Source of the DNA: RHLJ01 sp040222455
GTDB taxonomy: Bacteria; Bacteroidota; Rhodothermia; Balneolales; Balneolaceae
Assembly: GCA_040222455.1 (NCBI GenBank)
Contig: JAVKDD010000027.1
Span: 372,001 to 436,000, forward strand
Length of the DNA stretch: 64,000 bases
Direction of reading: 5' to 3'
Shown piece by piece: positions 9,605 through 17,963 of the stretch (position 1 is the first letter of the stretch; each line of letters opens with the position of its first letter). The notes under the pieces were generated by a model, which did not search any database, was not told where the DNA came from, and saw nothing but the letters and a program-made list of their open reading frames with translations. The translations under genes and the position numbers were made by a program.

Positions 9605-10228
9605 TTGAACCTTTTAAATACTTCTGAAATTCCAGGTTTTCCAAAGACAGTTTTGATTGGATGGAGTGAGGTAACTTACAATCTGAATTCGAATATCTTG
9701 TCTAATGAAGAATTAAAAACATTACAAAGCTTCACTAATGAACAGCGTAAAGGTGAATTTTTAACAGCACGACATCTTTTTTGGAAGCTAATTAATGAAC
9801 TAGGATTTAACTTAGAGTCAATCATGCTAAAGAAGGAATCAACAGGTAAACCATTTATTAAAAGTGAAGAAGGTAGATTTTTTGTTAGCTTTTCACATTC
9901 TCAGGAGCTAGTAGTGTGCGCTGTTTCTAAAGATTTAGATATTGGTTTAGACATTGAAACCTTAGATCGGAAAGTAAATCCTGCAATAGTAAAGCGAATT
10001 TTGAGTGAAAATGAATGGGATGTTTATGGTGAAGAAAATCCAATTTCACTATGGACCATGAAAGAAGCAGCCGTTAAAAGTTTGGGAACAGGGTTAAGAA
10101 CGAATTTAAAAGAACTAGAACTTAAAAAGCAGAAAGATGGTGGATTTAGCATAATAATTAATCATAAAGAGGAACTCCATGGAATTTGTTTTAAAGCATT
10201 GAACCATTATTTCGCATTAGCATATTGA
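9605..10228 (+). CDS. 4'-phosphopantetheinyl transferase (Sfp/AcpT type)
   Basis: The 207-residue protein transfers 4'-phosphopantetheine from CoA to a carrier-protein serine. The Mg-binding signature GLDIE is at residues 114-118 and the second signature WTMKEAAVKSLGTG at 150-163. A substrate-binding lead-in FVSFSHS is at 93-99. Size fits the short Sfp-like class. The start used is TTG at 9605 because no in-frame ATG exists near the N-terminus, so the exact start is uncertain. It opens a four-gene run (the next gene begins 4 bases after the stop). A fatty-acid AcpS might exist elsewhere, so whether it serves primary or secondary metabolism is open. Confidence 0.88.
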   Translation: MNLLNTSEIPGFPKTVLIGWSEVTYNLNSNILSNEELKTLQSFTNEQRKGEFLTARHLFWKLINELGFNLESIMLKKESTGKPFIKSEEGRFFVSFSHSQELVVCAVSKDLDIGLDIETLDRKVNPAIVKRILSENEWDVYGEENPISLWTMKEAAVKSLGTGLRTNLKELELKKQKDGGFSIIINHKEELHGICFKALNHYFALAY

Positions 10229-10232
10229 GAAT

Positions 10233-11030
10233 ATGAAGAACCCTACATCTACAATAATTGGAAATGGAAGACTTGGTGGTGCACTATCTAGAGCCTTAAA
10301 TGAAGCTGGATACAAAGTTATGGAAGTGTATGACAAAGGAGAAAGCATCAAAAATCTAGGGGATTGGATTTTTATTGCTACCCCTGATTCTGAGATTTCT
10401 AAAGTAGTTTCTGATTTGACGTTTAAGTTTAAAAACTTAGATGGAAAGAACATTTTTCATTCTTCTGGAACAATTTCTTACTCAATACTTGAGGAATTGC
10501 AAAAGCTTGGAGCAGAAACGGCTTGCTTTCATCCGCTTCAAGCAATTACCAATAAAACAGATTCTTTTAAAGGTATTTACTTTGATTTAGAAGGTGATGA
10601 GGAGGCAGTTTCTACGTTAGAAAGACTTGCAGAAAATTTAGGTGCAAAATCAATACGAGTAACTCCGAAAGAAAAGGAATTGCTTCATATTTCAGCCGTT
10701 ATGGCTTCTAACTATTTAGTAACACTTGCAGATATGGCGATACAGGTTTCAGGCGCCTCAGGTATACCTCAAAGAACTTTAGTAGACGCTCTCTTACCAC
10801 TTATGGAATCTTCCTTAAAAAATTTAACAGAATTGACTCCTTCTGAAGCATTAACAGGCCCAATTTCCAGAGGGGATGTACAAACCATTCAAAAGCATAT
10901 AAAACTGCTTGAAAATGAAGATGATTTACTCGTTTTGTACAAAAAACTAGGACTTCAAACTTTAGAGTTAATTGGTAAAGATTTGAAAGACAATACGATT
11001 AAATTTAGATTGTATGATGTGCTAAAATGA
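10233..11030 (+). CDS. Rossmann-like and DUF2520 domain protein (predicted NADP-dependent oxidoreductase)
   Basis: The 265-residue protein opens with a dinucleotide-binding fold (STIIGNGRLGGALSRALNEA, G-x-G-x-x-G) at residues 6-25. A strand with DWIFIATPDSEI follows, as in ProC/F420-dependent reductases. The second half matches the DUF2520 helical domain (HISAVMASNYLVTLADMA, then ALTGPISRGDVQTIQKH). The family has no settled reaction that I know of. The stop overlaps the start of the next gene in an ATGA arrangement, so translation is probably coupled. Confidence is high for the family and low for a substrate. Confidence 0.85.
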   Translation: MKNPTSTIIGNGRLGGALSRALNEAGYKVMEVYDKGESIKNLGDWIFIATPDSEISKVVSDLTFKFKNLDGKNIFHSSGTISYSILEELQKLGAETACFHPLQAITNKTDSFKGIYFDLEGDEEAVSTLERLAENLGAKSIRVTPKEKELLHISAVMASNYLVTLADMAIQVSGASGIPQRTLVDALLPLMESSLKNLTELTPSEALTGPISRGDVQTIQKHIKLLENEDDLLVLYKKLGLQTLELIGKDLKDNTIKFRLYDVLK

Positions 11031-11377
11031 ATTCAAAAAAGCCAAATGATTTCTACCAAAGAGTTTACGATGTTGTAGCTCAAATTCCTGAAGGTAAAGT
11101 GACTAGCTATGGGGTGATTTCGAAATATCTCGGAGTAGAATCAGGTGCAAGGATGGTAGGTTATGCACTAAACAATTACTTTAGTGTTGATTTAGGATAT
11201 GAGATTCCGGCACATAGAGTTCTAAATCGGCTTGGTCAATTAACGGGAAGAGCTTATTTTGAAGGCGATACGATGAGAGAACGCCTGGAGCAGGAAGGAG
11301 TCGTATTTAAAGCAGAATACACCGTAGACATGGAGAAACATTTTTGGAATCCTTTCGAAATTGAAAACACATTATGA
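11027..11377 (+). CDS. alkyltransferase-like protein (MGMT family, active-site cysteine replaced)
   Basis: The 116-residue protein matches the DNA-binding domain of O6-alkylguanine-DNA alkyltransferases: VYDVVAQIPEGKVTSYGVIS with its winged-helix region, then IPAHRVLNRLGQLTG. In true transferases the motif is PCHRV with a reactive Cys; here Ala62 occupies that place. This is the defining feature of ATL proteins, which bind alkylated bases and flag them for nucleotide-excision repair without removing the alkyl group. It overlaps both neighbours by ATGA junctions, so it is an internal operon gene. Family call is firm; the repair role is established for ATLs elsewhere and inferred here. Confidence 0.9.
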   Translation: MNSKKPNDFYQRVYDVVAQIPEGKVTSYGVISKYLGVESGARMVGYALNNYFSVDLGYEIPAHRVLNRLGQLTGRAYFEGDTMRERLEQEGVVFKAEYTVDMEKHFWNPFEIENTL

Positions 11378-11988
11378 TGATACCTAGATTTCTAATCATA
11401 CTACTATTTTCCGTACTTAGCAGTAATTCTATCTTTCCATATCAACCCAAAGAACTAAAAATTGGCTCAAAAGCTCCAATGACCGATCATAAGGTTACAG
11501 ATGTTTCAGGAAGAAGTTTAACAATAGGTGAAGTAGCTCAGGAAAACGGACTTTTGGTACTATTTACCTGCAATACTTGCCCTTGGGTTACAAAATGGGA
11601 AGATCGTTACATTGAAATCTCCAGTAACACAAAACTGAATAAAATTGGTATGATTGCACTTAACCCAAACGAAGGTTATCGATTAAGAGGTGATGGGTTA
11701 GAAGAAATGGGTAAACGTGTTCGGAAAGCGAATTATGATTTTCCTTATGCACTCGATAAAGATCATCAAATTGCAGATGCATTTGGGGTTTCCAGAACTC
11801 CTCAAGTATATCTCTTTAATGCTAACTTAGAATTGGTTTATGTTGGTGCTATTGATGACAATGCCGATAGCGCTATTTCTGTTAAAGAAAATTATTTAAA
11901 AAATGCCATTCAACAATTAATAGCCGGCGAACAAATTAAGAAACCCAACACTAAAACAACGGGTTGTACTATTAAGCGCGCAGGTTAA
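11374..11988 (+). CDS. exported thioredoxin-fold protein, AhpC/TSA (peroxiredoxin-like) family
   Basis: The 204-residue protein has an N-terminal hydrophobic signal segment (residues 4-22) and a redoxin fold. LLVLFTCNTCPWVTKWEDRY places a CxxC pair at Cys66 and Cys69, as in the redoxin-domain proteins common in marine Bacteroidota. The later GVSRTPQVYLFN is the cis-proline strand of thioredoxin folds. It probably acts in the envelope as a thiol oxidoreductase or peroxidase-like protein. It is the last gene of the 9605-11988 operon, before the terminator at 12019. The substrate is unknown. Confidence 0.82.
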   Translation: MMIPRFLIILLFSVLSSNSIFPYQPKELKIGSKAPMTDHKVTDVSGRSLTIGEVAQENGLLVLFTCNTCPWVTKWEDRYIEISSNTKLNKIGMIALNPNEGYRLRGDGLEEMGKRVRKANYDFPYALDKDHQIADAFGVSRTPQVYLFNANLELVYVGAIDDNADSAISVKENYLKNAIQQLIAGEQIKKPNTKTTGCTIKRAG

Positions 11989-12018
11989 CTTTTAGTTAAA
12001 AAAACCTTACTTTTGTAT

Positions 12019-12053
12019 CTCGCTCTTAATAAAAGAAAGTGCGAGTTTTTTTT
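12019..12053 (+). terminator. rho-independent terminator of the 9605-11988 operon
   Basis: CTCGC at 12019-12023 pairs with GCGAG at 12041-12045. CTT at 12025-12027 pairs with AAG at 12037-12039 after one T-T mismatch, and eight T follow. The stem runs over the GTG at 12039 that would otherwise extend queD, which supports the ATG at 12075 as its real start. Confidence 0.82.
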
Positions 12054-12074
12054 GAATATGATATTTTAGAATTA

Positions 12075-12464
12075 ATGCCTACCTGGACGTTACATACAGA
12101 ATTTAAATTTGATGCTGCTCATTTTATTGAAGGATATGATGGCAAATGTGGAAGAATGCACGGTCATTCATACAAAGTTAAAATGACAGCAAAATCACAC
12201 AAACTAAATCCTTCAGCTTTCTTAAAAACAGAAGATATGGTATGTGATTTCAAAGAGTTGAAATGGGCTGCTAAAGATTCTGTAAAAGGTGGTTTTGATC
12301 ACGGGAATTTGAACGAATTAATGACGGTTAATACCACAGCTGAGCGTATAGCAGAGTATATCCATCAAGAAACCAAAAAGCGAATCCCAGAGGGCATTGA
12401 ACTACTAGTAACTGTCTGGGAAACTGATACTTGCTGGGTAGAATATACCGATCAAAATGTATAG
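12075..12464 (+). CDS. queD: 6-carboxy-5,6,7,8-tetrahydropterin synthase (QueD / PTPS family)
   Basis: The 129-residue product converts dihydroneopterin triphosphate to 6-carboxytetrahydropterin in 7-deazaguanine (queuosine) synthesis. Zinc-ligand histidines are seen in FDAAHFIEGYDGKCGRMHGH, with the catalytic Cys in GKCGRMHGH. The later GGFDHGNLNE and WETDTCWVEY are family blocks. I start it at the ATG at 12075 (MPTWTLHTEFKFDAAHF), because an upstream in-frame GTG at 12039 lies inside the terminator stem. It overlaps queE by 8 bases, which agrees with joint function. Confidence 0.94.
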   Translation: MPTWTLHTEFKFDAAHFIEGYDGKCGRMHGHSYKVKMTAKSHKLNPSAFLKTEDMVCDFKELKWAAKDSVKGGFDHGNLNELMTVNTTAERIAEYIHQETKKRIPEGIELLVTVWETDTCWVEYTDQNV

Positions 12465-13113
12465 CGCAGCAGAACATATCGACACTGATGTTTTAAAAGA
12501 ATCAAAAGATGTATTAGAAGTGGAGTATCCAATCATGGAGCATTTCTATACCATTCAAGGAGAAGGGGCACATACTGGAAGAGCAGCATATTTTATCCGA
12601 ACTGGAGGATGCGATGTAAAATGTTGGTGGTGCGATGTAAAAGATAGTTGGGACGAGGAAAAACATCCTAGAAAAAGTGTTGGGTTCCTTGTTGACGAAG
12701 TTATAAATAGTAAGGCTCCGATTGCAGTGATAACGGGTGGAGAACCATTACTTCATAATTTGGATGCTCTTACGCTTGCAATCAAAGAAGCTGGTGTTAA
12801 AACTCATATTGAGACTAGTGGATCGTCTCCACTTTCTGGTTTTTTTGATTGGATTACTCTTTCACCAAAACGCTTCAAAAAACCACTAGAAGAAGTTTTT
12901 CCCTACGTAGATGAATTGAAAGTAGTTGTTCTCACGAAAAAGGATTTAGTTTGGGCAGAAGAAAATGCAGTAAAATGCCCAGAAACAACACAATTACTTC
13001 TCCAACCAGAATGGGATACACCTGAATCTATGTCGTTGATAGTGGAGTATGTTAAAAAAAATCCAAAATGGGGAATTAGTTTACAAACACATAAATATCT
13101 ACAAGTTCCATAA
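12457..13113 (+). CDS. queE: 7-carboxy-7-deazaguanine synthase (radical SAM)
   Basis: The 218-residue enzyme acts after QueD, contracting the pterin ring to 7-carboxy-7-deazaguanine. The radical-SAM iron-sulfur motif CxxxCxxC is at Cys52, Cys56 and Cys59 (GGCDVKCWWCDVK). The substrate/SAM site follows with YTIQGEG before the cluster and AVITGGEPLLH at about 88. Length fits QueE. The start overlaps the queD end and the stop overlaps the next start (TAATG). queC and queF are not in the window. Confidence 0.94.
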   Translation: MYSAAEHIDTDVLKESKDVLEVEYPIMEHFYTIQGEGAHTGRAAYFIRTGGCDVKCWWCDVKDSWDEEKHPRKSVGFLVDEVINSKAPIAVITGGEPLLHNLDALTLAIKEAGVKTHIETSGSSPLSGFFDWITLSPKRFKKPLEEVFPYVDELKVVVLTKKDLVWAEENAVKCPETTQLLLQPEWDTPESMSLIVEYVKKNPKWGISLQTHKYLQVP

Positions 13114-13826
13114 TGAGTTTTGAAACGGCATCCGTTATTATAACTGGAGGAAGTAAGGGAATTGGGCTTTCCATTGCTAAAGTATTTGCCCGAATGACAG
13201 ATCGGCCGCTTGTTCTAATTGCTCGAACTAAAAAAGAACTTGAACAAGCTAGGCAAGAGTGCTTAAATGAAGGAGCTGAACACGTAGAAATATTTTCAGT
13301 TGATCTTATTGATCAAGACTCCGTTTCAAGAATTCCCTTCGAAGCAATGAATCCAGGTATTTTAGTAAATAATGCTGGTTCTTATTTATATAAAACGCTT
13401 CGAGAGACAACCTCTTCAGAATTTGAAGAACAGTTTAAAATCAATACGGTTGGAGCTTTTAATATCACACAAAAAATATTACCAGAATTTAAAAAGAAGG
13501 ATAGAGCATTGATTGTTAATATCTGTTCTCAGGCCTCTTTAAAAGGATTTGATGACAGTGGAGCATATGCAATGAGTAAACATGCTACATTGGGGTATAC
13601 ACGTTCACTCCGAAAAGAATTGTTGTCTACTAAGATCGCTGTTTCTGCAATCAACCTTGGTCAAACTTACTCGACATCGTGGAAAGATGTAGATGTAAAC
13701 CCCAATGATTTGATTGATCCCGAAGATGTTGGGAAATTGATTGTTTCTTTATCAGATTTAAGTCCAAGAAGTGTCGCCGAAGAAATTATTTTAACTCCTC
13801 AAGGTGGAGATGTTAAACCAATGTGA
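13113..13826 (+). CDS. short-chain dehydrogenase/reductase (SDR)
   Basis: The 237-residue NAD(P)-dependent oxidoreductase has the cofactor motif TGGSKGIG near residue 10, NNAG at about 88, and the catalytic Ser plus Tyr-x-x-x-Lys in ICSQAS and YAMSK at about 150. RTKKELEQA after the second strand has the basic residue of NADP-preferring members. It overlaps the queE stop by one base, and so is probably co-transcribed with the queuosine-precursor genes. Its sequence does not identify the substrate; a ketoacyl or pterin (sepiapterin-like) reductase are both possible. Convergent with the cupin gene, 10 bases away. Confidence 0.85.
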   Translation: MSFETASVIITGGSKGIGLSIAKVFARMTDRPLVLIARTKKELEQARQECLNEGAEHVEIFSVDLIDQDSVSRIPFEAMNPGILVNNAGSYLYKTLRETTSSEFEEQFKINTVGAFNITQKILPEFKKKDRALIVNICSQASLKGFDDSGAYAMSKHATLGYTRSLRKELLSTKIAVSAINLGQTYSTSWKDVDVNPNDLIDPEDVGKLIVSLSDLSPRSVAEEIILTPQGGDVKPM

Positions 13827-13835
13827 GTTCAATCT

Positions 13836-14201
13836 CTAAATCCACTCCTGATTTTCCTCACCTACGGTACCTTCAAAATTTACTTCTCCAGTATGTTTTG
13901 TACCTTTAGGCTCTATCATTAACACCCAACATTCTTCTTTTGCAATAGGTAGATGATCTTCTCCTTTCGGAACAACGTATAAATCACCTTCATTTAAAAA
14001 TACATCTCGGCCTTTAAATTTAAGTTGTAAGCTTCCCTTTACAATATAGAATAGCTCATCTTCTTCAGCGTGGTTATGCCAAACAAATTTGCCCTCAATC
14101 TTAGCGAGTTTAACAAGCTGCCCGTTTGTTTGAGTGATTATTTTAGGAGTCCATTGCTCATCAAATAATTTAAATTTTTCTATTAGATTTATTGCACTCA
14201 T
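13836..14201 (-). CDS. cupin-domain protein
   Basis: The 121-residue protein is a single cupin barrel. Motif 1 is KFVWHNHAEEDELFYIVKGSL with the metal ligands His-x-His and Glu; motif 2 is the GDLYVVPKGEDHLPIA block. I start at the ATG at 14201 (MSAINLIEKFKLF). An upstream in-frame ATG at 14282 would add 27 residues (MIFLFSNKMINLVDK and on) that do not look like the family. The function is not recognisable beyond a metal-binding small barrel, often a sugar or small-molecule binder. It lies convergent to the SDR gene. Confidence 0.82.
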   Translation of the reverse strand: MSAINLIEKFKLFDEQWTPKIITQTNGQLVKLAKIEGKFVWHNHAEEDELFYIVKGSLQLKFKGRDVFLNEGDLYVVPKGEDHLPIAKEECWVLMIEPKGTKHTGEVNFEGTVGEENQEWI

Positions 14202-14376
14202 GCAAATACAGAAATTTTGAGTTATAGTGTTTCCCAACTTATCGACAAGGTTAATCATCTTATTACTAAACAAAAAAATCAAATAGTCTAGTGGGAGGGA
14301 TGATGTTATTGTGTGGAAATAAATGCGGAAATCAGATAATGGAAGAAATTAAATTCTAATAATTAAATCAGAAATC

Positions 14377-14409
14377 TAACTGAGCCTTACTTTAATAAGA
14401 CTCAGTTAA
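14377..14409. terminator. inverted repeat, candidate terminator of the collagen-motif lipoprotein gene
   Basis: TAACTGAG at 14377-14384 pairs with CTCAGTTA at 14401-14408, with CTTA/TAAG pairing inside the loop. T-rich sequence follows on the plus strand, and a weaker T-rich stretch lies on the minus side. The only gene it could end is the minus-strand lipoprotein whose stop lies just to the right. Confidence 0.5.
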
Positions 14410-14427
14410 ATTATTTTTCTTAAATGA

Positions 14428-14949
14428 TCAATCTTCGAAAACTAAGTTGTATGCTTTTACAACAGCCTCATAATTAGTGTAATCGAGACCTTTTGCTTTC
14501 GCTAATAAAGTTGGTGGAATAGCAACAACTCGAAGTACATCACCATCAAAAAGATTTTCATTGGCTTCGTTATTGTTAGCTACTTCACCTTCTAGAATAA
14601 GTGTGAAGTCATCGATATCAAAAGAATACCTTAGTATTACAATATCATTTTCAAACGGTGTACTAATAGGCAACGCGTGCCATGGTGTTGAACCGTTGAA
14701 CCGTATGTAACCTAAAACTAATCCTTCATCAACTGTAGCTTCATCTAATATATTCCATCCATACGATGCTATTGATACGAACTCATCATCAATTACAAAA
14801 TCTACTTCCGAATCAATTATAATGGTCTCTGAGTAGACTTCAGCACTTTCTCCCGCTGGACCTTCTGGTCCTGCTGGCCCTGAGGTGCCAATGCATGAAG
14901 TGAATAAAATCCCTGTTATTAAAATGATGATAGTTTTTAATGATTTCAT
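14428..14949 (-). CDS. lipoprotein with a short collagen-like Gly-X-Y stretch
   Basis: The 173-residue protein has a lipoprotein signal (TIIILITGILFTSC, Cys19) directly followed by four Gly-X-Y triplets, GPAGPEGPAGES (residues 24-35). The rest is an acidic beta-rich domain (VDFVIDDEFVSIASYGWNI, then DDFTLILEGEVANN). This organisation is common among Bacteroidota surface lipoproteins, but I do not recognise a function. No neighbour is close on the same strand. The gene stands alone, with an inverted repeat 20 bases downstream. Confidence 0.75.
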   Translation of the reverse strand: MKSLKTIIILITGILFTSCIGTSGPAGPEGPAGESAEVYSETIIIDSEVDFVIDDEFVSIASYGWNILDEATVDEGLVLGYIRFNGSTPWHALPISTPFENDIVILRYSFDIDDFTLILEGEVANNNEANENLFDGDVLRVVAIPPTLLAKAKGLDYTNYEAVVKAYNLVFED

Positions 14950-15155
14950 GACGATTTGATTAGTTTTAGGTTAATGTCTTAAGCTTAACATAGGCGTTAA
15001 ATTTCAGGTTCAATATCACATGTTTGGGTTAGGCAATTGATGCGACTATTATTAGAACAATTAATAACATTTAAATAAAGGTTAAGCGAATTGGTTTAAG
15101 ACTTACATAAAATTCATTACATTTAGATTTTAATATAAGCTAATACAATACCAGA

Positions 15156-15731
15156 TTGAGTACAGTTGCAATGGAAATTTTAGGACTATCTACTAGTCCA
15201 AGCAGTGGTGGAGCTTATGCTCTTATTCTTTCTGAGGCTAATGGTTCAAGAAGACTTCCGATTATAATAGGTTCATCTGAAGCACAGGCTATTGCTTTGG
15301 AGCTGGAAAATATTAAACCTCCAAGGCCTATGACTCATGACTTGATGAAAAATTTAGTGCTAAATTTCGACTCAAAAGTAAAACAAGTATTGATAAACGA
15401 CCTTGCAGAAGGAACTTTTTATGCTCGAATAATTTTTGAAAGAGGAAGTCAACTTCATGAAATTGATGCCAGACCGAGTGATGCTATTGCATTAGCAGTT
15501 CGATTTGGGAGCCCAATTCATGTTAGTGAGAAAGTACTAAATGAGGCTGGAATTATTGCCGAACCCGAAGTTAGTAGTGGCGGTTCAAAATCAAAAAAGA
15601 AAGATTCCGCAGGAGAGATAGAACTTTCAAAATTAGAAAAACTTGAACTGGAATTGCACACTGCCATAGAAACCGAAAATTATGAGAAAGCGGCAAAACT
15701 CCGTGATCAAATCCAAAAAATGAGGGGATAA
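15156..15731 (+). CDS. bifunctional nuclease (DUF151/BFN) family protein with UVR motif
   Basis: The 191-residue protein has a DUF151 domain (about residues 5-130: EILGLSTSPSSGGAYALIL, RRLPIIIGSSEAQAIALELE, ARPSDAIALAVR). A charged linker (SGGSKSKKKDS) leads to a UvrB/UvrC-type helical hairpin at about 155-190 (ETENYEKAAKLRDQIQKM). BFN-domain proteins were first described as nucleases; in most bacteria the role is unproven. The start is a TTG at 15156 (MSTVAMEILG), consistent with homologues having four or five residues before EILGL. An ATG at 15171 is the alternative. bshC starts 3 bases after the stop. Confidence 0.85.
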   Translation: MSTVAMEILGLSTSPSSGGAYALILSEANGSRRLPIIIGSSEAQAIALELENIKPPRPMTHDLMKNLVLNFDSKVKQVLINDLAEGTFYARIIFERGSQLHEIDARPSDAIALAVRFGSPIHVSEKVLNEAGIIAEPEVSSGGSKSKKKDSAGEIELSKLEKLELELHTAIETENYEKAAKLRDQIQKMRG

Positions 15732-15734
15732 TCT

Positions 15735-17345
15735 GTGAGCAAGAGCCAATGTTCATTCAAGCAACTACCATTCTCGAATTTATTTAATACATATCTAACT
15801 GATTATTCTCGCCTGAGTAGTTTTTATAATATTAATCCTTTTGATGATAATGCAGTTAAGTTAAAAGCAGAGTCTCTTAATTCCACAAAATCTAAAAAGG
15901 AGTTTGTTACTGCACTTTCTGAATACCATCAACATTTAGAGATTTCTGAGTCTCAAAAAAAACAGCTTGTTAAGTTTTCTAATGATGACTCGTTAGTAAT
16001 TGTAACTGGTCAGCAACTGGGTGTATTTGGTGGGCCACTTTATACTGTATATAAAACGATTACTACTATTTTATTGGCAAGAAAATGGGAGAAACAATTA
16101 GGTAAACCTGTAATCCCAGTTTTTTGGTTGGCTGATGAAGACCATGATTTTGAAGAAATAGCTTCTGTTGGGATTCCAAACTATGATGAATTTAAATCAG
16201 TAAGCCTCATACAAGAAGGAAATGGACATCCTGTATCTGTTCAGCAGATCAAGGACACAATTAAAGAATTTTGTGATTCTGTTAAATCTGAACTTCCAGA
16301 TACAGATTTTACCGATACTTTGTTTGAAGAACTTGAGAACTTCTATAGGGAAGGGACAACACATGTACAAGCTTTTGCTAAATTGATTGACTCTTGGTTC
16401 TCAGAAGAAGGTCTGTTAATTGTTGGTAGTAATTTTGATCCCATTAAAAAGTTGCTTATAAATACTTTTTCAACATCTATTACCAAGAACCAAGAAATTT
16501 TCGATGCTCTTGATAAAAAAAGTGAACAGATTGAGGAAGATTATCATCGGCAGGTAATTGTTGGTGACTCTAACTTGTTTTTTATTGATGATGAACATGG
16601 TAGGGTTAAGCTGGAGAAGTCAAATAATGATTGGAAAGCAGGTAAACTTACTTTCAGTGAAAAAAAATTGGTCGAAATGATCGAGGCGAATCCTCAAAAT
16701 TTTTCACCTAATGTATTTTTAAGACCCATTATTCAAGATAAACTACTTCCAACATTGGGTTATGTAGCGGGTCCAGGAGAATTATCCTATTATGGTCAAA
16801 TGAAAGATTTATATCCCATATTTGAATTAGATATGCCTGTTATTTTTCCTCGACTAAGTATTACACTGATAGAAAGTGGGATTGAAAGAATCATGGAAAA
16901 ACTGCCTTTTGAAATGTGTAACTACAATCAAAGAATTGAAGATTTAGAATCTGCTTATGTGGATCACTCAAACTCAAAAGATATTGAAGGGGTTTTTTCA
17001 ACCTGGAAAACTGGAATCAGCGAAATTGCAAAAAAACCGAACGATTTCATTAAAGAAATAGACCCAACCCTTGAAGGTACAACAGGTAAGGTTATTGCTG
17101 GATTTGGGAATGAAATTGACAAGCTAAAAGGAAAAGTATATCGGTCTATTAAGCAGCAGGAGCAAACCCAGTTAAGCAGGATTTCCAAGATAAAATCACA
17201 ACTTTTTCCAAATGGATTACAAGAGCGTTCTGTAACGCCTATTTATTTCATGAATAAATATGGCAAAGATATTTGGACTAATATTCTTCAAGAGTTCGAA
17301 AAAGAAGATCTTGACCTTACCATCCATCATATTGTTCCATTATAA
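15735..17345 (+). CDS. bshC: putative cysteine ligase of bacillithiol synthesis
   Basis: The 536-residue protein matches BshC, which adds cysteine to glucosaminyl-malate in the last step of bacillithiol synthesis. The N-terminal core has the family hallmark VTGQQLGVFGGPLYTVYKTI (about 93-112), followed by VIPVFWLADEDHDFEE, and later LGYVAGPGELSYYGQMK. A coiled-coil segment lies near 440-500. A GTG at 15735 is used as start. bshA and bshB are not in this window. The stop overlaps the next start by one base. Confidence 0.93.
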   Translation: MSKSQCSFKQLPFSNLFNTYLTDYSRLSSFYNINPFDDNAVKLKAESLNSTKSKKEFVTALSEYHQHLEISESQKKQLVKFSNDDSLVIVTGQQLGVFGGPLYTVYKTITTILLARKWEKQLGKPVIPVFWLADEDHDFEEIASVGIPNYDEFKSVSLIQEGNGHPVSVQQIKDTIKEFCDSVKSELPDTDFTDTLFEELENFYREGTTHVQAFAKLIDSWFSEEGLLIVGSNFDPIKKLLINTFSTSITKNQEIFDALDKKSEQIEEDYHRQVIVGDSNLFFIDDEHGRVKLEKSNNDWKAGKLTFSEKKLVEMIEANPQNFSPNVFLRPIIQDKLLPTLGYVAGPGELSYYGQMKDLYPIFELDMPVIFPRLSITLIESGIERIMEKLPFEMCNYNQRIEDLESAYVDHSNSKDIEGVFSTWKTGISEIAKKPNDFIKEIDPTLEGTTGKVIAGFGNEIDKLKGKVYRSIKQQEQTQLSRISKIKSQLFPNGLQERSVTPIYFMNKYGKDIWTNILQEFEKEDLDLTIHHIVPL

Positions 17346-17917
17346 TGAAGACAATTTCTGAACAAAAGGCTTTGCTCAGAAAAAAATTGATTACTAAACG
17401 TAAATCTTTTTCAAAAAAGGAATGGGAGCGCAAAAGTAATTCAATTAAAGATCATACTTTAAACAGTAAAGAATTTAAGAAAGCGAAAGTCGTTCATTGT
17501 TTTATTTCTATCAATGAAAAAAGTGAAGTTGACACTCATTCTTTAATTAAAGCAATGATTTCATATGGAAAAAAAATTATCGTACCGGTAATGCAAGAAG
17601 ATGGCTCTCTATTACACTCAGAATTAATCAACTTATCTGATCTTGAACTAAAAAAATGGGGAGTTCTTGAACCTAAAAATATCAAACCAGTTAACCCGGG
17701 TATTTTGGATTTAATTTTAGTCCCATTATTGGGTGCTGATATAAACGGAAATAGATTAGGATATGGAAAAGGTTATTATGATCGCTTTTTAAATGAAATT
17801 GAAGCACCATCTTTTGGCCTCATATTTGAGGATTTCATTTTAGAAGAAATACCAAATGAGCCTTTTGATAGAAAATTGAATGGGTTAATATCTGAAAAAG
17901 GGTTAATCTACACGTAA
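17345..17917 (+). CDS. 5-formyltetrahydrofolate cyclo-ligase
   Basis: The 190-residue enzyme converts 5-formyl-THF to 5,10-methenyl-THF with ATP, returning a folate storage form to one-carbon metabolism. N-terminal KALLRKKLITKRKSFSKKEW is the family start, and the ATP-binding signature GNRLGYGKGYYDRFL is at about residue 135. Its start overlaps the bshC stop (TAATG), so the genes are translationally coupled. Length is normal. Also known as MTHFS/YgfA. Confidence 0.93.
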   Translation: MKTISEQKALLRKKLITKRKSFSKKEWERKSNSIKDHTLNSKEFKKAKVVHCFISINEKSEVDTHSLIKAMISYGKKIIVPVMQEDGSLLHSELINLSDLELKKWGVLEPKNIKPVNPGILDLILVPLLGADINGNRLGYGKGYYDRFLNEIEAPSFGLIFEDFILEEIPNEPFDRKLNGLISEKGLIYT

Positions 17918-17948
17918 CAAATATTTTAAGATGCCGTAGCGATTGAGC

Positions 17949-17954
17949 GGAGGA
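17949..17954 (+). promoter_or_regulatory. strong Shine-Dalgarno sequence
   Basis: GGAGGA lies 9 bases before the ATG at 17964. Most starts in the window have no clear Shine-Dalgarno sequence, as expected for this lineage, so this one is unusual and fixes the start of the PspC-domain gene. Confidence 0.6.
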
Positions 17955-17963
17955 AATTAAAAA

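Noticed and set aside
12039..12074. 36-base N-terminal extension of queD from a GTG
   Set aside because: The GTG lies in the terminator stem of the upstream operon and the added residues do not match the family.
14202..14282. 27-residue extension of the cupin gene
   Set aside because: The extra residues are low-complexity and the ATG at 14201 gives a normal cupin start.
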